From an uncultured bacterium (GTDB taxonomy: Bacteria; Armatimonadota; Zipacnadia; Zipacnadales; Zipacnadaceae), in the NCBI GenBank assembly GCA_937928475.1, contig CALFVE010000333.1:1-9671 (forward strand): a stretch of 9,671 nucleotides of DNA, read 5' to 3'. Numbering within the stretch: the first letter of the stretch is position 1; the number at the start of each line of letters is the position of its first letter. The translations under genes were made by a program, and so were the position numbers. Positions 6,057 to 9,671 of this stretch are shown in pieces. Below the pieces are notes generated by a model. That model did no database searches and had not been told where the DNA came from. It saw only the letters and a program-made list of their open reading frames with translations.

Positions 6057-6794
6057 ATGAAGTCCCGCCTTGTACTAACGCTCGTCCTCGCCTCGATGTT
6101 CGCCGCGCTTTGCTTCACCGCCGCCGCCGACCCGGACCTTTACGGTCCCCTGAAGGCCCCCGGTCCTGGCACCAACGCTGTACCCTCTTACTTGGGCAGC
6201 ACCGGGCTGTTGATTACGCCCACGGCAATGGTTATGCCCCCGCTCAAGGCGGGCGGGTTCTATCACCAGGTGCGCACCGACCCCCATCAGAGTTTCTGGG
6301 GGGCCACGGTGGGGCTGCCCGGAGGCCTGGAACTCAGTGCCGCGCGTCTCAAGAACTTGGAGCCGCTGCCAACCGCCCCCGAGGAATACCGCTCGGAAAC
6401 AGTGGTGAACGCCAAGTACCAGGTCCCCCTGGGCAAGATGCTGGGCAACCCGCTGGCTCCGAAGGTAGCGGTGGGCGTCATTGACGCCAGCAACGAGGTG
6501 AATCGCACCTACTTCCTCACCCTCAGCCGCTCGTTTACCTTGACCCAGACGGACCAGGCCGCCATCAACCTGCACGTTGGCTGGGGCAACACCAACAAGG
6601 AGAACACCCGTCTGGACGGCTTCTTTGCCGGAGCGGATTTCTCTCCCTTCCGCAACGCGCTGCTCCAGATTGAGTACGACGCCAAGGACCTCAACGCCGG
6701 CATCCGCCTCTACCCGACCCCCTGGCTGTCGCTGGATGCCGGTGTCGTGAACGACGACTTCGCGTGGGGGGCCACGGCGCGCTCGGAGTTCTAG
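6057..6794 (+). CDS. YjbH-like outer-membrane beta-barrel protein
   Basis: The 245-residue product has an N-terminal signal peptide (MKSRLVLTLVLASMFAALCF, cleavage probably after Ala23 or Ala24). The mature protein carries PSYLGSTGLLITPTA (43-57), which resembles the opening motif of YjbH-type outer-membrane proteins, some of which are tied to exopolysaccharide export. After it come alternating hydrophobic/polar strands, for example FYHQVRT, GATVGLPGGLELSAA, KVAVGVIDAS, INLHVGWGNT, LLQIEYDAK and LSLDAGVV. It ends in Phe, the usual barrel-assembly signal for the Bam machine. It is much shorter than the E. coli YjbH, so it is probably a single-domain relative. Translation starts at ATG 6057, 9 bases after GGAGG, behind the promoter at 5983-6011. 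The neighbour at 6943 is another barrel candidate, which suggests a shared envelope role. No polysaccharide genes are visible nearby. The class is fairly sure, the function inferred. Confidence 0.8.
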   Translation: MKSRLVLTLVLASMFAALCFTAAADPDLYGPLKAPGPGTNAVPSYLGSTGLLITPTAMVMPPLKAGGFYHQVRTDPHQSFWGATVGLPGGLELSAARLKNLEPLPTAPEEYRSETVVNAKYQVPLGKMLGNPLAPKVAVGVIDASNEVNRTYFLTLSRSFTLTQTDQAAINLHVGWGNTNKENTRLDGFFAGADFSPFRNALLQIEYDAKDLNAGIRLYPTPWLSLDAGVVNDDFAWGATARSEF

Positions 6795-6812
6795 GCGCGG
6801 CACACCTAAAGG

Positions 6813-6905
6813 CGGTTGCTACCCAGAGCCGAGGCTACCCTTGCTCTGGGAGATCGACCTTGAGCCGCTGCCAGCGAGAGGCAGCAGAAGCAAGCGTAGC
6901 AACTG
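6813..6905 (+). ncRNA. Candidate three-way-junction RNA leader before the second barrel gene
   Basis: Three stems can form together. P1 pairs 6813-6822 with 6896-6905 (10 bp, one G-U; core GTTGCTAC with GTAGCAAC). P2 pairs 6823-6829 with 6843-6849 (CCAGAGC with GCTCTGG, 13-base loop) and stacks directly on P1. P3 pairs 6867-6872 with 6880-6885 (GCTGCC with GGCAGC, 7-base loop). A further hairpin ACTGA (6902-6906) with TCAGT (6912-6916) would compete with P1. The ribosome binding site AGGAGG (6928-6933) lies just downstream. No known riboswitch class is recognised. A cis-regulatory or processing role is inferred. Confidence 0.4.
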
Positions 6906-6942
6906 ATAGACTCAGTCAAACCCCGACAGGAGGGAGAGACAC

Positions 6943-7503
6943 ATGAAGGTCTTGCTTTGCGCGCTGGTGATTCTGGGCCTGCTGTCCGTAGGCGCTGTGT
7001 TCGCACAGGGCTACTACGGATATGGCTATGGGGACGAGTACGCCGACGAGGCGTACCGGGCGTTCCGTGTCCAGGTGGGCTGGGCCGAACCGGGCGACCT
7101 GGACAGTTGCGCGGTATTCGGCGCCAGTCACATCTGGAAGAACGCGCTGCTGACGGTCAACTACCTGAAATCGGACGAGACGCTGGTCGGCGGGCGCGTG
7201 GAGGCCAAGATTTGGAGCATAGAAGGCTCCTACCTGTGGCGGGCTAAGGCCGACCCCACCATGTACTACGGGGCGGGCTACGGGTGGCTGCGCTCGGACG
7301 CCGATTTCACGCCCGTGGAGGGCGCGACCACCTCGGTGAATGACAACAGCGGGGTGTGGAACGTAGTCGTCGGCAAGGAGTTCCCGCGTGAGGGCGAGTT
7401 CGGCAAGCCGGCCATCTTCGCCGAGGCGCGCTGGAACTTCGGAACCAGTGTGCGCCTCAGCGACGTGGATGGCCCGCGCATCGTGGTAGGCTGGCGCTTC
7501 TAA
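6943..7503 (+). CDS. Small outer-membrane beta-barrel protein, function unknown
   Basis: The 186-residue product opens with a signal peptide (MKVLLCALVILGLLSVGAVFA, cleavage after Ala21 before QG). The Cys at 6 is too close to the start to be a lipobox. A Tyr/Gly-rich segment (GYYGYGYGDEY, 23-33) follows, then about eight amphipathic strands: AFRVQVGWA, CAVFGASHIW, ALLTVNYLK, GRVEAKIWSIEGSYLW, MYYGAGYGWL, GVWNVVVGKEF, AIFAEARWNF and the C-terminal RIVVGWRF. Aromatic girdle residues and the final Phe fit a small 8-stranded barrel of the OmpA/OmpX size class. No peptidoglycan-binding domain follows. The start is ATG 6943, 9 bases after AGGAGG (6928-6933). I found no clear promoter in the 148-base gap, so co-transcription with the YjbH-like gene is likely. 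I recognise no specific family. Confidence 0.8.
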   Translation: MKVLLCALVILGLLSVGAVFAQGYYGYGYGDEYADEAYRAFRVQVGWAEPGDLDSCAVFGASHIWKNALLTVNYLKSDETLVGGRVEAKIWSIEGSYLWRAKADPTMYYGAGYGWLRSDADFTPVEGATTSVNDNSGVWNVVVGKEFPREGEFGKPAIFAEARWNFGTSVRLSDVDGPRIVVGWRF

Positions 7504-7578
7504 CCGCTCGCGCGGCCGCAGGACGACATCGCGGGAAGAGAGAGCCACCCGGCTCGCTCTAAGCGGATACGAGCGGTT
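7502..7578 (+). terminator. Nested inverted repeats ending the barrel gene pair
   Basis: An outer 9-bp arm AACCGCTCG (7502-7510), which includes the last two bases of the TAA stop, pairs perfectly with CGAGCGGTT (7570-7578). TTTCTT follows at 7581-7586. Inside lies a second hairpin, 7537-7546 with 7551-7560: nine pairs, one mismatch, and the four-base loop ACCC. The position after the last plus-strand gene and the T-rich tail support termination, though the long interior is unusual for a simple intrinsic terminator. Confidence 0.55.
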
Positions 7579-7597
7579 CGTTTCTTGAGGATCTGGG

Positions 7598-7640
7598 CCC
7601 GGCATAGGCTCCTAGGCGGCCTCCGGGAGTGGCAGCCGGG
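7598..7640 (-). terminator. Possible terminator hairpin after the heparinase-like gene
   Basis: CCCGGC (7598-7603) and GCCGGG (7635-7640) form a 6-bp stem directly after the minus-strand stop at 7641. A weaker inner pairing CTCC/GGAG (7609-7612 with 7626-7629) is possible. No T-run follows on the minus strand, so this is a weak candidate. Confidence 0.3.
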
Positions 7641-9671
7641 TCACTCGGCGGAGTCCTTGCTCCGCTGGCGCTTCACCCACTCATCCAGGTCTGGGGAGGC
7701 CGGGCACAGGCCAAACCAAAGCATCTCTCCCGGCTTCACTGAGAAGCGGAGTTCCGCACGGTTGAAACGGGCTGTCTGCGGGCGGTCCACTCCGAAAACC
7801 ACTAGCCTATCCTGCCCTGGCAGCCGCAGAGCCGCGGCGGTGAGCCGCACTTCGGCTTCCTCCCCCGGAAGCGAGTCCACCGCCTGCTCCTGGCCGGATT
7901 CATCTACCACCCACACTCGCTGCCAGGTCGGCGTGCCACCCCACGTCACCCAGCCGGTCGGGAACACAAATTCATGCGGCTTGTCCTGACTCCAGTAGCG
8001 CACCGGCCGAATGGTGATGCGCTCTTCCTCGAAGCGCCATTCGTAGCGGTTCATCCCTGCGGACATGGTCACGGCCGCTGGCGCTCGTTGCGGCCAGAAA
8101 AAGCCGCTCGGCTGGCCCCAGAGCAGTAGCGGCTTGCCGTCCTGGTTCAGCATAGGCAGGCAGTCGGTAAGCAGAGAGAACTCGAAGGAAGTTCGCCGGT
8201 TCCAGAAGGTCTTCTCGTACAGGGGACGGTCGTTGCTGTCTCGGAAGCAGCGAGAGGCGCCGTAGAGTTGGCTGAGCCGGAAGGTGTAGTTGGGACTATA
8301 GGCAACAAATTCGCCGAAGGCGGGGAAAGTCAGGTCCTCCAATAGCACCGGTCCGACGCAGAGTTGGAGCGGAGTAGGCGCGCCGATGGAGCTCGAAGAC
8401 CACCCGGAGGCCAGCGTCACCGAAGCGGTGAAAAGCCCCTCGGTCTCCCCCCGGGTGGTGAAGGTGACGGGGATCTCGGCGGTTCCCCCAGGCGCGATGA
8501 GCGGACTGGCGGCGAGGCTCGCCTCCACGCCGGCGGGCAAGCCGAGGCGAAGTTCCGGCCTGAGCGGCACCGAGGACCAGTTCTTGACCCGGAAAACCGC
8601 GTCCTTCGTTCCCTGCTTGGGCAGAGCCAGCGGCCCGGTCGGTCCCACCAACTGAAGAGGCTCGCGGACGACCAGGTCTAGCGCCTCGGTGAGCCGCGAC
8701 TGCTCCCCTCGGCCGGTCACGAAGCACGCGGCCAGACGCACCTCCGCGCGGGACTCATGCGACTGGGGCAGCGCACGGATTTTCACTCGCACCACCCGCC
8801 TCTCCCCTACCCTGAGCGAGGGGAGGCGCACTCCCTCGGTAACTGCCTGGAGATTCGCCGAAAGAGCCGGGCGCAGGGTTACCTCCTTGAGGTCTTCGGT
8901 CCCGGTGTTCTCCACGGTCCAGGCGCAACTGAATTCCTCGCCGACGGCGGCGCAGGCTGGGGGTTCCTCCGCGATGCTCGCCGTCAGCGGGTCCGGCGAT
9001 GGCGGGGCCTGCGCCTGGCCGTACCGGACGTACTCGCCCTGCTTGGTATACGTCGTAGCCTGTCCGTTTAGCAGCACGGCACCCTGGGCAGGAAGACCCG
9101 GGCAGCGCACCTGAAAGCCCTGCCAGTTGCCTCGCGCGATCAGCCGAGGCTCAGCCCCCGGCAGGTATCGCAGATAGCCGAAGTCCTGAAAGGCAAAGAA
9201 CTCCCCGGCATCCTCTTGCGAACGGAGAGCGAGGCTGCCCTGCTCGCCGAAGGTAACGGCGATGCGGTCCACAAATCCCTTCCCCGCAAGGCTAACCACA
9301 TAGGCTGCCTCCGTTTCGACCAGGCGGCGAACCTGGCTAAGACTCGGCTCCTGCTTGTAAGGCTCATGCACCGCGGCGAAGACTGTGCTTCGCTCGTGCC
9401 GCCGCGCGAGCAGCAGCGGAATGGCGCCCTCGGGGTTCATGACTGGATCGGCCGGCGGGCCTCCGCTCGGCCCGTAGCCGGTGAAGACCTGGGTCTGCGG
9501 CTCGCCGATCATAGTAACGCGCACGCAGGCCCGGTCCTCAAACCAGGTCTGGTCGTGATAGCCGTAGCCGGGCACCGCCAGGCCGGTGCGCTGCACGAAG
9601 TCGGCTCGCCAGCTGCGGTTGGTTCTGAGGCGATGCTCGTCCTCGATCCACCAGTAGTCCTTCAGCAAATC
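7641..9671 (-). CDS. Heparinase II/III-like protein with NEW3-like domains, N-terminus outside window
   Basis: The frame runs off the right edge (Asp-Leu-Leu-Lys-Asp-Tyr-Trp-Trp), so the TTG at 9668 is probably internal. Residues are counted from that TTG. Region 1-215 resembles the C-terminal beta-sandwich of heparinase II/III-type polysaccharide lyases: VPGYGYHDQTWFED (32-45), VTMIGEP (51-57), PLLLARRHERSTVFAAVHEP (84-103). Region 230-335 has the PACAAVGEEFSCAWTVENTG (237-256) pattern of a NEW3-like carbohydrate-enzyme domain, and region 345-437 is a second such domain (VFRVKNWSSVPL, IAPGGTAEIPVTF). Region 440-655 is another beta-rich module, rich in Trp and Phe, that I do not recognise. 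The catalytic alpha/alpha toroid would lie upstream, outside the window, so activity cannot be judged. It converges on the second barrel gene with a 137-base gap. A secreted polysaccharide-processing role is inferred; the lyase-type call is moderate. Confidence 0.7.
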   Translation of the reverse strand, partial: DLLKDYWWIEDEHRLRTNRSWRADFVQRTGLAVPGYGYHDQTWFEDRACVRVTMIGEPQTQVFTGYGPSGGPPADPVMNPEGAIPLLLARRHERSTVFAAVHEPYKQEPSLSQVRRLVETEAAYVVSLAGKGFVDRIAVTFGEQGSLALRSQEDAGEFFAFQDFGYLRYLPGAEPRLIARGNWQGFQVRCPGLPAQGAVLLNGQATTYTKQGEYVRYGQAQAPPSPDPLTASIAEEPPACAAVGEEFSCAWTVENTGTEDLKEVTLRPALSANLQAVTEGVRLPSLRVGERRVVRVKIRALPQSHESRAEVRLAACFVTGRGEQSRLTEALDLVVREPLQLVGPTGPLALPKQGTKDAVFRVKNWSSVPLRPELRLGLPAGVEASLAASPLIAPGGTAEIPVTFTTRGETEGLFTASVTLASGWSSSSIGAPTPLQLCVGPVLLEDLTFPAFGEFVAYSPNYTFRLSQLYGASRCFRDSNDRPLYEKTFWNRRTSFEFSLLTDCLPMLNQDGKPLLLWGQPSGFFWPQRAPAAVTMSAGMNRYEWRFEEERITIRPVRYWSQDKPHEFVFPTGWVTWGGTPTWQRVWVVDESGQEQAVDSLPGEEAEVRLTAAALRLPGQDRLVVFGVDRPQTARFNRAELRFSVKPGEMLWFGLCPASPDLDEWVKRQRSKDSAE

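Noticed and set aside
7512..7519. GCGGCCGC palindrome after the second barrel gene
   Set aside because: Short GC palindromes are expected by chance in DNA of this composition, and it is not central to either hairpin of the gap.

Overview
The window is a GC-rich stretch of chromosome from a bacterium that probably has an outer membrane. Two small secreted proteins end in Phe and alternate in polarity like beta-barrels, and one carries a YjbH-type motif. FtsA and FtsQ are present, which argues against typical Planctomycetes. The mix of division genes, FG-GAP propellers, YjbH-like protein and a heparinase-like protein with NEW3-like domains would fit Armatimonadota or a similar poorly cultured diderm phylum, but this is a low-confidence guess made without any search. 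I see no rRNA, tRNA, CRISPR array, transposase or phage gene.

Region by region: (1) 1-893, the 3' part of a gene for a secreted-type FG-GAP/VCBS beta-propeller, open at the left edge. (2) 960-4764, a shortened division/cell-wall (dcw) cluster, murC - ftsQ - ftsA, all on +. MurC makes UDP-MurNAc-L-Ala in the cytoplasm, FtsQ is the membrane divisome linker, and FtsA tethers FtsZ to the membrane. murG, murB and ddl are not beside these genes, and ftsZ does not follow ftsA. (3) 4851-5903 on the minus strand, a secreted beta-propeller-like protein of unknown function, convergent with ftsA. (4) 6057-6794 and 6943-7503 on +, two outer-membrane beta-barrel candidates behind a near-consensus promoter. 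(5) 7641 to the right edge on the minus strand, the C-terminal part of a large heparinase II/III-like protein with two NEW3-like domains.

The non-coding DNA is the most unusual part. The murC promoter places the predicted transcription start exactly on the GTG start codon, so the mRNA should be leaderless. The divergent gap at 5904-6056 holds a 19-bp bulged inverted repeat between the minus-strand ribosome binding site and the plus-strand -35 box. The spacer between the two barrel genes folds on paper into a three-way junction with a competing hairpin just before the ribosome binding site. The convergent gap after 7503 holds nested inverted repeats that start inside the stop codon and end at a T-rich run. 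All gaps between genes are shorter than 300 bases; the longest is the 204 bases between murC and ftsQ.
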